Positions 52,655-61,330 of a stretch of DNA of 64,000 nucleotides are shown piece after piece (within the stretch, counting starts at the first letter, position 1; every line of letters begins with the position of its first letter). The notes below the pieces were generated by a model. The model saw only the letters and a list, made by a program, of their open reading frames with translations, did no database searches and was not told the origin of the DNA. This stretch comes from Candidatus Leptovillus gracilis (GTDB taxonomy: Bacteria > Chloroflexota > Anaerolineae > Promineifilales > Promineifilaceae), in assembly GCA_016716065.1 (NCBI GenBank), contig JADJXA010000007.1, forward strand, positions 1-64,000. Reading direction: 5' to 3'. The translations under genes and the position numbers were made by a program.

Positions 52655-52834
52655 TTAAGAATTATCTCTTGCTGGTTTGTCCAGACGACGCTTGTTTTCT
52701 TGTGCCACTTCTAAATGCCCTACCCGCCGCGATAAACTTTGCAGCAGCAGCATCATCTGGCCGACAGCCTGCTCGGTTGATAATTCATCTCGCTCCCATT
52801 TTTTCAGCAAGGTATCCAAATCGTGTGCGCTCAT
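52655..52834 (-). CDS. Small helical protein (59 residues)
   Basis: The frame starts MSAHDLDTLLKKWERDELST and continues with EQAVGQMMLLLQSLSRRVGH, ending KPARDNS. It is highly charged and amphipathic, likely an alpha-helical hairpin or coiled coil. GGGAG precedes the ATG by 6 bases, and an excellent promoter (TTGACA, 17 bases, TAATAT) lies about 100 bp upstream. The regulator gene at 52989 is next upstream, so it may control this gene. No family is recognised. Confidence 0.75.
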   Translation of the reverse strand: MSAHDLDTLLKKWERDELSTEQAVGQMMLLLQSLSRRVGHLEVAQENKRRLDKPARDNS

Positions 52835-52936
52835 GCCATACTCCCTTTTTTGTGCTGCGCCCGTGCCGTCTGCTTCTTGACAAGATATGCCATTTACCAG
52901 TACGATCTGTAAACATTTTATACGATATAGTAATCT

Positions 52937-52965
52937 ATATTATTCGTTATATGATTTTTTGTCAA
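52937..52965 (-). promoter_or_regulatory. Promoter and possible operator of the 59-residue gene
   Basis: TGTCAA (52960-52965) and ATATTA (52937-52942) read on the minus strand as TTGACA and TAATAT with 17 bases between. The inverted repeat ATATAG-TAAT-CTATAT (52925-52940) overlaps the -10 box and is a plausible operator. Confidence 0.65.
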
Positions 52966-52988
52966 CAATTTGGCAAAAAAAAGCGCGG

Positions 52989-53465
52989 TTATTCATATGG
53001 GAAACCGGCCTGTTCGGCGACGAGGGTGAGCAGCTTGGATGAGGAGCGGCGTGGTTCATAGGCGCCTGTTTCCCATTCGCTGATGGTGGGCTGGCGCACG
53101 CCCAACTCGCGGGCGAACTCGTTCTGGTTCAGCCCCATGTGGTGGCGCAGCGCTTTGATGAGGTTGGCGTCCCACAAAACGATGTTTCCTTCGCGCTGCA
53201 CATTGTAGACACGGCCCCGTTTGCCGAAAGTGACTTGTTCGGCGGCCAGGTCGAGAACCTCGACGTGATATTTTGCGCCAAGCCAGGCAGTGGCCTGCAC
53301 TGCGCCCTGGCTGCGATTGCTCCACCAGGCTCTTTGGGTGCGGGCTGTGGGCGGCAGACGGTCACCAAGCAGCGTTTCAATGACCGTGAACGTTAGTATT
53401 ACTTCATCTTGCCCGCTTTGCTGCAAATAGTTATAAAGCGGATAGTATTTGGTACCTTCTTTCAA
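52989..53465 (-). CDS. HTH (XRE) regulator with N-terminal DUF7662 domain
   Basis: A 158-residue protein. The first ~90 residues (YYPLYNYLQQSG, LTFTVIETLLGDRLPPTA, AWWSN) match the DUF7662 type seen next to restriction or viral genes. The C-terminus is a Cro/CI HTH: NLIKALRHHMGLNQNEFARE and RQPTISEWETGAY. The 59-residue gene lies downstream behind its own promoter. DNA binding is inferred from the HTH; the target is unknown. Confidence 0.8.
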   Translation of the reverse strand: MKEGTKYYPLYNYLQQSGQDEVILTFTVIETLLGDRLPPTARTQRAWWSNRSQGAVQATAWLGAKYHVEVLDLAAEQVTFGKRGRVYNVQREGNIVLWDANLIKALRHHMGLNQNEFARELGVRQPTISEWETGAYEPRRSSSKLLTLVAEQAGFPYE

Positions 53466-53574
53466 ATTGCGGATCCCTTGCCAGGCCTAAGACGCTCTAC
53501 ACGATTCTTTGCATGAGGCTGGCAAATGCTGTCATGGGTTTTGTTAGATGAATGCGGTTTATACGGCAGCGAAA

Positions 53575-55332
53575 TTATACCTTTTTAGCCAACCACAGGC
53601 CAACCACTACCAGACCTACCAGCAGCGCTGCGCCCAAAAACCAGTAGGAGAGCGAATCGTTCATCTGTGACGACGGTGGTAAGGGCACGGCCGTTGGCGG
53701 AATACCCGTTGGCGGCGTATCCGTTGGCGTATTTATCGCTGCTGGCACAGCGGTGACGGTGGAACTGGGCGATGCGGTGGGCGTATTCGTGGCTGTTGGT
53801 GTCGTCGTTGGGGTAGCGGTGATGGTCACCGTGGGCGGTGTGGTCACCGTGGGTAGTGTGGTCGGCGTGGTCGTCGCCGTGGGTGGTGTGGTGGGCGTGG
53901 CCGTAGGCGAACCGGTGGCTGTTGGCGTCACATCCGGGTCGGGCGTGGGTGTGGGGAAGCCGGGCGGCAGCGGCGTCGGCGGTAAGGCGGTGCCCTGCGT
54001 GGCCTGCACCAGGTAATAGGCCGTGCCGCCGATCATGCAGTAGTCGCCGATGGACTGTGTGCAAAGCGCGCCGGGCAGTTCCACCCGGAATTCACCATCC
54101 TCGGCCTTAATCTCCCGTGAGCGGCCCCACATGTCTACCCAGAGGGCGGAGGGGGCGGTGGCGGGGATAACGGCCGTAAACGTCTTACCCGGCAGCCGAG
54201 CAAACAACACTGTCGTCGTCTGGCCTCTTTGGTCCAGGCGAATCTGCCCTATCTCATTCCAACGCTCCCGCTCCGCGCGAATGGTTCCGGCCATATAACG
54301 GATGGTGTGGATGTAGGTCTCAAACGCCGGACGGCGTGTGCCCTGCATCCGCAGCAGGCCAAAAGGCTCCGGGTTGGCCTCGCGGTCGCTGCGCAAATCG
54401 AACAGCTTATACACAGCGATGCGCTCCGCCCCCGCCGCCAGCGCCGCCGCCGCTGCCTGCGGGATAAAGGCCGCCTGCTCGGTCATCGTCACCGAAAGGG
54501 TCCAGTTTTCCACTGTCCAGGATTCGTCGTCCATCGGTGGGGCGTTGGTCTCCACCAGCCAGACCGGCCGCCAGGGCAGGCCGCGGGCGGCCATCTCATC
54601 ATACAAAATGCGGATGCCGTCGTAGATGGTGGCGGGCTGGAAGTAGAGGTGGGCGGTGGCGACGTCGAAGAAGTAGCCGTTGGCCGCCGCGTCTGGTTGA
54701 GCGATGAGGACGTCGAAAAAATCGCCGATGTAATCGGGGTTCCAAAAGTAGGTGAAGGCGGGCAAATGAATCACCGCCAGAGGGCTGCTCTCTTTGGCGA
54801 CCAGGTAGGCGACGCGCAGCAGTTGGATGAAGTCTTCGATGTCGCCGTCCCAGGTGTGGCCGGGGGCAGCCACATCGTCTATGTCCGGCTCGTTCCAGAT
54901 GATCCAATGGTTGATACGGCCGTCGTATCGTTCCACCATCTCCCGCACAAAAACCGCCCAGGTATTGCCAGGGTCGTTGTGGGGCAGGTAGAGGCCGCGC
55001 GGCAGCAAATTGTCGTCACGCGCCCAATCGGGAATGCCGATGAGCAGGCCCACCACTTCACGCCCGGCAGCAACTTCGCCGTCAATCTGCTCATCACTGA
55101 CGCGGGGCTTCCAGCTATCGGGGCCGTCCGGCTGGGTTTCGGCCCATTGGAAGCGCACGCGCGTCCAGCTAACGCCCAAATTGTTGGCGGCGCGGGGAGA
55201 GGTGTAGCTCTCAATCACGCCAAAGCGCCAATCTATGGCTTGCTGCGCCGGCCGGGCCTGGGCCGTTTGCTGCCGCCCCAATGTCAAGAGCAGCAATAGA
55301 CCACATCCAATCCACCATGTTCGCTTCATCAT
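53575..55332 (-). CDS. Surface-anchored glycoside hydrolase-like protein
   Basis: A 585-residue protein with a signal peptide, a (beta/alpha)8-type hydrolase domain (residues ~35-380), a beta domain, a long Thr/Pro-rich stalk (~455-555) and a C-terminal membrane helix (YWFLGAALLVGLVVVGLWLA). Catalytic candidates are the acid/base Glu in IIWNEPDID and nucleophile Glu in VWLVETNAPP, as in GH5/GH39-like clans. The exact family and substrate are unclear. The start is one of two adjacent ATGs (55332 or 55329). Confidence 0.82.
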   Translation of the reverse strand: MMKRTWWIGCGLLLLLTLGRQQTAQARPAQQAIDWRFGVIESYTSPRAANNLGVSWTRVRFQWAETQPDGPDSWKPRVSDEQIDGEVAAGREVVGLLIGIPDWARDDNLLPRGLYLPHNDPGNTWAVFVREMVERYDGRINHWIIWNEPDIDDVAAPGHTWDGDIEDFIQLLRVAYLVAKESSPLAVIHLPAFTYFWNPDYIGDFFDVLIAQPDAAANGYFFDVATAHLYFQPATIYDGIRILYDEMAARGLPWRPVWLVETNAPPMDDESWTVENWTLSVTMTEQAAFIPQAAAAALAAGAERIAVYKLFDLRSDREANPEPFGLLRMQGTRRPAFETYIHTIRYMAGTIRAERERWNEIGQIRLDQRGQTTTVLFARLPGKTFTAVIPATAPSALWVDMWGRSREIKAEDGEFRVELPGALCTQSIGDYCMIGGTAYYLVQATQGTALPPTPLPPGFPTPTPDPDVTPTATGSPTATPTTPPTATTTPTTLPTVTTPPTVTITATPTTTPTATNTPTASPSSTVTAVPAAINTPTDTPPTGIPPTAVPLPPSSQMNDSLSYWFLGAALLVGLVVVGLWLAKKV

Positions 55333-55414
55333 GGGCCAAATTTTAGTGGCAATGGGTTTGGTGTCAAGCGGGGGAAGTTGAGCATGGAGATTGAACAAGT
55401 CTCCCTTGAAAATA

Positions 55415-55445
55415 GAGTTGTCAAATCTTAAAGATTTGACAACTC
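55415..55445. repeat. 31-bp palindrome
   Basis: Arms GAGTTGTCAAATCTT and AAGATTTGACAACTC are perfect around one base. There is no T-run, so it is unlikely to be a terminator for dam; it resembles other dispersed palindromes here. Confidence 0.75.
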
Positions 55446-55501
55446 GAATGAAGTCTTTTGTCTATACGCGCAAAGGCGATATCTGACATTTTCTCACCTT
55501 G

Positions 55502-56338
55502 TCAGGCATAGTTGAGGATGAGCAGTTCTTTGACAGGGCCACGGCCGTTGCCCTTGCTGTTAATTGCCCGCCGGGCCTGAATTTCGATGAGGCGGTAGGG
55601 GGAACGGCCGTACAAATCATAAATCAGCGGCGCGCTGGAATTACTTAACATCACTTTGCAGCCGCGCCCCGTCAGTTCCTCAATCGTCTGCGCCAGGCGG
55701 CTCTGATCAGCGGCGTCGAACCCGTGCTTGTGGTAGCTGGTGAAGCTGCTGGTGGCGGTCAGCGGCGCGTAGGGCGGGTCGAAATAGATGAAATCGCCGG
55801 ACACGGCCGTATCCAGTACCCAGGCAAAATCAGCCGCCACCAGCGTCACCGGCTGCAAAGCCGCCGCAGCGGCGCGCAAGCGATCCACGTCGCAAATCTT
55901 GGGGCGCTTGTAGCGGCCAAAGGGCACGTTAAACTCGCCCCGGCTGTTTTCGCGGTAAAGGCCATTGTAACAGGTTTTGTTGAGGAAAATCAGGCGGGCG
56001 GCGCGCTCGGCCGGCGTGAGTTGGCCGGGGTCTTGGGCGCGGACAGCATAATAATAGCCCGGGTCGTTGTGGTGGGGCTGGAGGGCGGCGATAACGGCCG
56101 TCACGTCCCGCTGCACCATCTTATACACTTCAATTAACTGCTCATTCCGGTCGGCCAGGATGGCCGGACGGGGCTGCCAATGAAAATAAACGGCGGCGCT
56201 GCCAATAAACGGTTCGTAATAATGGCGGATGCTGCCTGGCGGCGGGAAATAGGGCCGGTATTGGGCAATAAGCCGCTGTTTGCCACCGGCCCACTTGAGG
56301 AAAGGCAAGGTGGGGATAGGGAGGGTGACGTCCATCAT
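55502..56338 (-). CDS. dam: DNA adenine methylase (Dam/DpnM class, solitary)
   Basis: A 278-residue D12-class N6-adenine methyltransferase. Motif I is FLKWAGGKQRL, the target-recognition region has FGRYKRPK, and motif IV is DPPYAPLTATSSFTSY. GATC is the usual target of this class. No restriction gene is near. It starts at one of two ATGs (56338/56335), 5 bp after the ppx stop. Confidence 0.9.
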   Translation of the reverse strand: MMDVTLPIPTLPFLKWAGGKQRLIAQYRPYFPPPGSIRHYYEPFIGSAAVYFHWQPRPAILADRNEQLIEVYKMVQRDVTAVIAALQPHHNDPGYYYAVRAQDPGQLTPAERAARLIFLNKTCYNGLYRENSRGEFNVPFGRYKRPKICDVDRLRAAAAALQPVTLVAADFAWVLDTAVSGDFIYFDPPYAPLTATSSFTSYHKHGFDAADQSRLAQTIEELTGRGCKVMLSNSSAPLIYDLYGRSPYRLIEIQARRAINSKGNGRGPVKELLILNYA

Positions 56339-56342
56339 CGGC

Positions 56343-57911
56343 TTACAGCCGGAACCAGGCATCGGGGACGGCCGTGCATTCCAACACCACCGGCCGACCA
56401 AAGGCCACCGCCATCAACTCCAGCGCATTACGCTCCGCTTCCCACATCTCCACCGCCGGGTACTCATCGGCGATAAGCATCAGGCGCAGCGCAGCGTCGT
56501 CCATGAGCACGGTGATGTCGTCCACAGTAGCGTTACGGCCGCGCTCCAAAAATTCGGCCAGCCGCAAAATGGCGCTCAGCCGCAGCAGCAGCGTTTCATC
56601 CTGGTCGTCTAAAATGCTCTCGTAGCCGGCGATGGTCGGCGTGCCCTTGCGATGGTAACGGGTCAGCAGGGCAATCAGCGACATTTCACGCGGCGTAAAG
56701 CCGGGCAGCCCGCTGTTGATGATCAGCGTCTGCGAATGTTGGTGATGGTCGTAGTAACTGATGACCGTGCCGATGTCGTGCAGCAGCGCCGCCGCCTCCA
56801 ACAGTTCGCGTTCCGCCGGGCCGTAACCACAGAGGGGCGCTAATTGGTTAAACAGGCGGCCGGCCAGAAAACGCACGTGGCTGGCATGGCGCTTGTCGTA
56901 ACGATAGGTACGGGCCATGTTTAACACCCCATAACGGCGCACGTTGTCCACCACGGGATAAGCCAGATGCTGCCAGAAATGCTCACAGAACAGCCCTTCG
57001 CGCAGCCCATTCACCGAGATGGTAACGGTTTCCGCGCCCACCTGGGCCATGATGGCCTGAATGACCAGCGCGCCGGGCAAAATAATGTCAGCGCGGTCGC
57101 TGCTTAATCCGGCCAATTTTTGGCGCTTACGCAGTGGCAGCGTCGCCAGGAGTTCGATGGATTTGTCCAGATCGGCGCGTTGCAGGCGAAAGCCGTGCAA
57201 GGTGTTGAGCGGGTACTGCTGCCGGGCGGCGGCCATGCTGGCCAAGTTGCGCAGCGTGCCGCCCAGTCCGACCAACATTTGCTCACCGGAGAGGGGACTG
57301 AGCCAGGGCAAGGTGTCCAGGTGGGTTTGAATTTCGGCGCGCACGGCCGTTAATTCGGCCGGTTTCATCGGCGCTTCCGGGTCACTGACAAAGCGCTCGG
57401 TCAGGGCGAGGGCGCCCAACGGGAAAGATTGCCCCTGTTTAAAGCGCCGTTCGCGGACTTCGCTGACCTGGGCGCTGCCGCCGCCGATGTCCACGACGTA
57501 GCCTTTGTTGAGCGGGACTTCGTTCAACACGCCCAACACGCCGTAATAAGCCTCCTGCTGGCCGTCTAAAATGCGCAGCGACAGGCCAATTTCGCGTTCC
57601 ACCTGCTCGACAAAACGGGGGCCATTCTCGGCTTCGCGCACGGCGCTGGTGGCCGTGGGGATGATCAAGTCTACTCTGGAACTGTCACAAAAGCGTTTGA
57701 AGAGGCGGAGGGTGAAAAGGGCGCGGGCAACGGCCGTATCGCTCAACCCTTGCGCCGTCATGCCTTCGCGCAGCCGCACCACCTCGCGGATTTCATCGTC
57801 CAGGTGGTAAGCAAAGCCGGGGATGGCGCTCATCACGACCATGCGGGCCGTATTGGACCCCAGGTCAATGATGGCGATGCGCTGCGTGGTTGATTCAGCC
57901 AGGGTTGCCAC
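56343..57911 (-). CDS. ppx: Ppx/GppA-type phosphatase with HD domain
   Basis: A 522-residue exopolyphosphatase/guanosine pentaphosphatase. It has IAIIDLGSNTARMVVM at the start (nucleotide/phosphate loop), DIGGGSAQVSEV, SVNGLREGL, and a C-terminal HD region (AAALLHDIGTVISYYDHHQH). This layout fits the stringent-response-linked polyphosphate enzymes. It lies 2 bp after the methyltransferase stop and 4 bp before dam, so one operon is likely. Confidence 0.92.
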   Translation of the reverse strand: MATLAESTTQRIAIIDLGSNTARMVVMSAIPGFAYHLDDEIREVVRLREGMTAQGLSDTAVARALFTLRLFKRFCDSSRVDLIIPTATSAVREAENGPRFVEQVEREIGLSLRILDGQQEAYYGVLGVLNEVPLNKGYVVDIGGGSAQVSEVRERRFKQGQSFPLGALALTERFVSDPEAPMKPAELTAVRAEIQTHLDTLPWLSPLSGEQMLVGLGGTLRNLASMAAARQQYPLNTLHGFRLQRADLDKSIELLATLPLRKRQKLAGLSSDRADIILPGALVIQAIMAQVGAETVTISVNGLREGLFCEHFWQHLAYPVVDNVRRYGVLNMARTYRYDKRHASHVRFLAGRLFNQLAPLCGYGPAERELLEAAALLHDIGTVISYYDHHQHSQTLIINSGLPGFTPREMSLIALLTRYHRKGTPTIAGYESILDDQDETLLLRLSAILRLAEFLERGRNATVDDITVLMDDAALRLMLIADEYPAVEMWEAERNALELMAVAFGRPVVLECTAVPDAWFRL

Positions 57912-57913
57912 AG

Positions 57914-58810
57914 CTAGACAGGCTCTTTGAAGTCGTATAATCCATCTTCAACGCGCCAGACGAGTTGGCAGGCGGGATTGGCACAGGGGAGAAGGCCGTC
58001 CACTACCTGTCCCAATGGCGTCTGGCAGGCGGGACAGGCGAAAAATGTGCCGGGAACGGCCGTTTCGCCCCACGACGGATGGCGATTATGCACAAACACA
58101 CTAGGCGAAAGCTGCCACCAATTCCCCGTTCGCTGCGCCCCGGCATCCAACGACACCAACCAGGATGTAGGCACAACCTTCTTCAAAAATTCCAGGCGAA
58201 AATGGGAAACGGTCAATGTCCGCCCTGGTTGGAACCCGGCTTCTTGTAACCGTTGCCGAATCCAGGCCGGATGAAAATCAAAATTCAGTGCCACAAATTC
58301 CACCGGTTCCGGCGCAAACGGCGACCAATTCTGCCGTCTGGCGGCATACCGGGCGATGGCTTTTAAATTGCGTTTACTGGCAAATTCCAGCACGTAATCG
58401 CCGCCCGGTTGGGCAATGCGCGCCAGTTGGGCAAACAGCGCCGGGGCATCGGCGGCGTGGTGCAGGGTACGAATTTGCACCATGGCCGCAAACAGGCCAT
58501 TTACAAAAGGCATGTTGTACCAGTTGCCGGCCACGTAACGGAAGCGAGGATCACCGCCCAGGTGGGCCTGCGCCTGACGCAGCAGCGAGCGCGAATAATC
58601 AAACAGAACGACGGTTTCGTAGCCGCGATACTCGTCGGCCAGGCGGCCAAAGCCGGCGCCTATCTCGATCAGAGTGCTGCCGGTAGGCGGCAGCAGGCGG
58701 CGCAGGGCAATACGCTCCACCTGGTCTTCATAATCGCGCCCTTGCCCTTGCCAAAAGCGCTCCCGGTAGTCAGACCCTTCGTAATCACAAACTGGCGGCG
58801 TTACAGGCAT
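57914..58810 (-). CDS. SAM-dependent methyltransferase with C-terminal zinc-ribbon-like motif
   Basis: A 298-residue class I methyltransferase with motif I LIEIGAGFGRLADEY and a motif-IV region MVQIRTLHHAADA. The last 40 residues have CPACQTPLGQVVDGLLPCAN followed by PACQLVWRVEDGLY, resembling a Trm112-type zinc ribbon. MPVTPPV at 58810 is preferred; the frame also opens at 58879, inside the previous gene. The substrate is unknown. Confidence 0.85.
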   Translation of the reverse strand: MPVTPPVCDYEGSDYRERFWQGQGRDYEDQVERIALRRLLPPTGSTLIEIGAGFGRLADEYRGYETVVLFDYSRSLLRQAQAHLGGDPRFRYVAGNWYNMPFVNGLFAAMVQIRTLHHAADAPALFAQLARIAQPGGDYVLEFASKRNLKAIARYAARRQNWSPFAPEPVEFVALNFDFHPAWIRQRLQEAGFQPGRTLTVSHFRLEFLKKVVPTSWLVSLDAGAQRTGNWWQLSPSVFVHNRHPSWGETAVPGTFFACPACQTPLGQVVDGLLPCANPACQLVWRVEDGLYDFKEPV

Positions 58811-58820
58811 AACCGATGGC

Positions 58821-59513
58821 TTATGGGCCGGGATAACCGGCGGCGGGAGTTGGGGTTGGTTGGGGTGACGGCAGCACACGGTTCCGCAGTTCTTCGTTGC
58901 TATCTGGCAAATTCTCGATCAGGCGGTTGAGCGGTGAAAACAGACCCACCAGCGTATTAAACGGCTTGCCTAATTCAGTCTCACTGAGGGGGATGTCTAC
59001 GCCAACAACCAGGTTCACGGGGATGGTCTGCTGCACGGGCACATCCAGCTTCAACGCCACCGGCAGTTCCAGACCTGTTGGCAAATTCAGCGTCACCCAG
59101 CCGTTGATTTGCCCACCACCACCGGGCAGCACAAATTGCGCCGGGATGGCGTTTAGGGGTACGTCGTTCGTTACCCGCACCACCGTTTCCGCGTCCAGAG
59201 GCAGGGTAAAAGCGATGTCAATTTGGTCGTTGACTTCGATGGTCCGGGAAATAGTTGCCTCACTCATATCAACAAAGCTATCATTCAGCCCACCAACCAA
59301 TGGCTTGACCACCGAATCCACCAGTGGCAGAACCAGGGGAAGGATCGCTAACAAAAGAATGAGGACAACAACATTCAGGGCAAACGAGAAGATAATGGCA
59401 AATGTTTTAAATGCCTGCCAGGGTTTACTGTCCCAAAACCAGCCCGTTTTACGTGTCGCGCCGGCCGCTTCGTTGGCCTCATTTTCAGTTTGGGCGTTAT
59501 TGTTCTCAGCCAC
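58821..59513 (-). CDS. Membrane protein of unknown function
   Basis: A 230-residue protein with an acidic Asn/Glu-rich N-terminus, one membrane helix (~38-65), an outer beta-rich domain (IDIAFTLPLDAETVVRVTND) and a Pro-rich end. It starts at GTG with AGGAGG 6 bases upstream. No domain is recognised. Divergent from the NYN gene across the two Noc/ParB-like palindromes. Confidence 0.75.
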   Translation of the reverse strand: MAENNNAQTENEANEAAGATRKTGWFWDSKPWQAFKTFAIIFSFALNVVVLILLLAILPLVLPLVDSVVKPLVGGLNDSFVDMSEATISRTIEVNDQIDIAFTLPLDAETVVRVTNDVPLNAIPAQFVLPGGGGQINGWVTLNLPTGLELPVALKLDVPVQQTIPVNLVVGVDIPLSETELGKPFNTLVGLFSPLNRLIENLPDSNEELRNRVLPSPQPTPTPAAGYPGP

Positions 59514-59596
59514 TGCCTACCTCCTTGGCTTAAAACAGGTTGACATATTATACTTACGTTATGGTAACATGCTTTGGGTAAATAGCAAGGACTGGT

Positions 59597-59612
59597 TGTT
59601 TCCCGGGAAACA
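59597..59612. promoter_or_regulatory. ParB/Noc-like palindrome, copy 1
   Basis: TGTTTCCCGGGAAACA is a perfect 16-bp palindrome. Its outer part equals the parS consensus (TGTTTCACGTGAAACA) and its core CCCGGG equals the Noc site (ATTTCCCGGGAAAT). Confidence 0.7.
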
Positions 59613-59630
59613 TTCAGCCGCCGACGATGC

Positions 59631-59646
59631 TGTTTCCCGGGAAACA
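59631..59646. promoter_or_regulatory. ParB/Noc-like palindrome, copy 2
   Basis: An identical TGTTTCCCGGGAAACA sits 34 bp (centre to centre) after the first, 45 bp before the NYN gene start. Confidence 0.7.
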
Positions 59647-59690
59647 ATGTAACTGGGGAATGACCAATTGAATCACGTTAGGAATAGATC

Positions 59691-60872
59691 ATGAGCAACG
59701 ATGTCGCCATCTTTTTAGACCTGGACAACTTGGTGATTGGCGCCAAGCAGGCCAACATTAGCTTCGACGTAAACCTGGTATTGGAAAAGGTCCGCGAGAT
59801 GACCAACGGCCGTATCGTCCTACGGCGTTCTTATGGCGACTGGCGACAAAATCAAAAGCTCCTGGAACAACTGACCACCGCCGGTTTCAATACCCAATCC
59901 ACCGTGCGTATCAACAATTTCAGCAAAAACCTGGCCGACATGCAGATTGTCGTGGACACGATGGACACGCTGATAGACGGCCACCTGTACAGCACCTACG
60001 TCCTGATGACCGGCGACCGCGATTTTACGCCGCTGGTTCAGTCGCTGCGCAAGCGGGGCAAACGGGTCATCGGCGTTGGCGTAAAACATACGGCCAGCCG
60101 CAGCTTCGTGGCCCTATGCGATAATTATCTGTTTTATGAAGATCTGCTGCCCTCGCCCAATTTGACAGAAGCTCAGGTGGAGGCCCTGCTTGTGCAGGCG
60201 ATGGACCAACTGCTGCAAAGCGACCAACAACGCACCCGCGCCAGTGTGCTAAAGCAGCGCATGGTGGAATTGAGCAATGGAGCGTTCGACCGCACGCATT
60301 TTGGCAATGGCAGCTTTAGCAAGTTCCTGGCTCGTTACCCCCATTTGATTGTGATTGAGCGCGAAGACACAACTACTTACATCCGCCGCCACAAACAAGA
60401 AGAGGAAACGGCCGTTCTTCATGAACTCTATCGCAGCGGCCTAAAAAAACAACGCTCGCGCATCATCCCCGCCAGCGAACGACTGATCATCCTCAAAGAC
60501 CTGGTGCAGCTTCTGGATCAGCAAAGTGAACTGCGCTGGCGGCAGGCCATAGACATCTTAGCCAACGGCTACCAGCAGCAAGGCAAAGACATCTCCAAAA
60601 ATATGATCAATGCCGTGATGCTGGTGGCGCGCCAGGGACAAATCATCCGCACCCTCAAAGGTAAATCTTTGGCAACCGCCCCAATCTTGCTGCTGGTGGA
60701 AGGCCCCAAACGCTTTCAAGAAGCGGTGGTCCGCTGCGATGCCGCCTACCTGCGCATCATTCTGGAACTACCAGAACCGTTTGACATCCAGGAAGCCGCC
60801 ATCGCGCTGTACGATTCGCCGAAGTATGCCGCGTATCTGGATATAGTGATGAAAAAATGGATGGGCGAGTAG
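59691..60872 (+). CDS. NYN-domain putative RNase with OST-HTH-like region
   Basis: A 393-residue protein with an N-terminal NYN (PIN-like) domain: acidic residues in VAIFLDLDNLVIGA, NLADMQIVVDTMDTL and LMTGDRDFTPLVQSLRKRGK suit metal binding and ssRNA/ssDNA cleavage. The C-terminal ~220 residues are OST-HTH/LOTUS-like helical regions (LLVQAMDQLLQSDQ, FARFLARYPHLIVI-type pattern), which bind RNA. It is the LabA/DUF88 class. Two parS-like palindromes precede it. Confidence 0.88.
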   Translation: MSNDVAIFLDLDNLVIGAKQANISFDVNLVLEKVREMTNGRIVLRRSYGDWRQNQKLLEQLTTAGFNTQSTVRINNFSKNLADMQIVVDTMDTLIDGHLYSTYVLMTGDRDFTPLVQSLRKRGKRVIGVGVKHTASRSFVALCDNYLFYEDLLPSPNLTEAQVEALLVQAMDQLLQSDQQRTRASVLKQRMVELSNGAFDRTHFGNGSFSKFLARYPHLIVIEREDTTTYIRRHKQEEETAVLHELYRSGLKKQRSRIIPASERLIILKDLVQLLDQQSELRWRQAIDILANGYQQQGKDISKNMINAVMLVARQGQIIRTLKGKSLATAPILLLVEGPKRFQEAVVRCDAAYLRIILELPEPFDIQEAAIALYDSPKYAAYLDIVMKKWMGE

Positions 60873-60880
60873 CCGACGTC

Positions 60881-61330
60881 CTACAGCGGTACGTCATCGC
60901 GGTGGCCGAGACCCTGGCTGTTGTCAATAAAGTACAGGCGCATCGGCCGCAGCCGATACCAATTGACTTTTGTTAAAGCCGTCTGTATCGGCGGCGCGTC
61001 TTGCGCCAGGAATGGATATTTAGCCAGATAAAGGGCTGCGGCCGTTTCTTGTTCCAGCCCCTGAAGCTGCACCACATCCCCTTCTAATTGAATGCCCTGG
61101 ATAGCCGGCCAATCTTTATAATCTTCTTGAATGGCGGCCGCGATGTGGGATTGATAGCGGAAATTTTGCGCGTGGCGCGTGTGCCCGGCCGAGAGGAAAT
61201 AGAGGTCGAAGGCGTCGCTGGCATAAAATACGGCCGTTGCCCACACCCCATTCTCCCCCACCGTCGCCAACGTCATCACCTGGTGGGTCGCCAGGTAAGC
61301 CAGCGCCGCCTGGCGCGCCGCCTCAGCCAC
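60881..61330 (-). CDS. Pyridoxamine 5'-phosphate oxidase-like flavin-binding protein
   Basis: A 149-residue split-barrel protein (PNPOx-like) with VMTLATVGENGVWATAVFYA and a central YFLSAGHTRHAQNFRYQSHI. Such proteins bind FMN or F420, or reduce small molecules. The GTG at 61330 is chosen as start because it overlaps the ubiX stop by 8 bp; the frame opens earlier inside ubiX. Substrate unknown. Confidence 0.78.
   Translation of the reverse strand: MAEAARQAALAYLATHQVMTLATVGENGVWATAVFYASDAFDLYFLSAGHTRHAQNFRYQSHIAAAIQEDYKDWPAIQGIQLEGDVVQLQGLEQETAAALYLAKYPFLAQDAPPIQTALTKVNWYRLRPMRLYFIDNSQGLGHRDDVPL

Noticed and set aside
52655..53465. Toxin-antitoxin system
   Set aside because: Neither protein matches a toxin family, and the small gene has its own promoter; kept only as a weak alternative.
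53753..54016. A plus-strand frame rich in Val and Gly
   Set aside because: It is the complement of the Thr/Pro stalk of the glycoside hydrolase-like gene.
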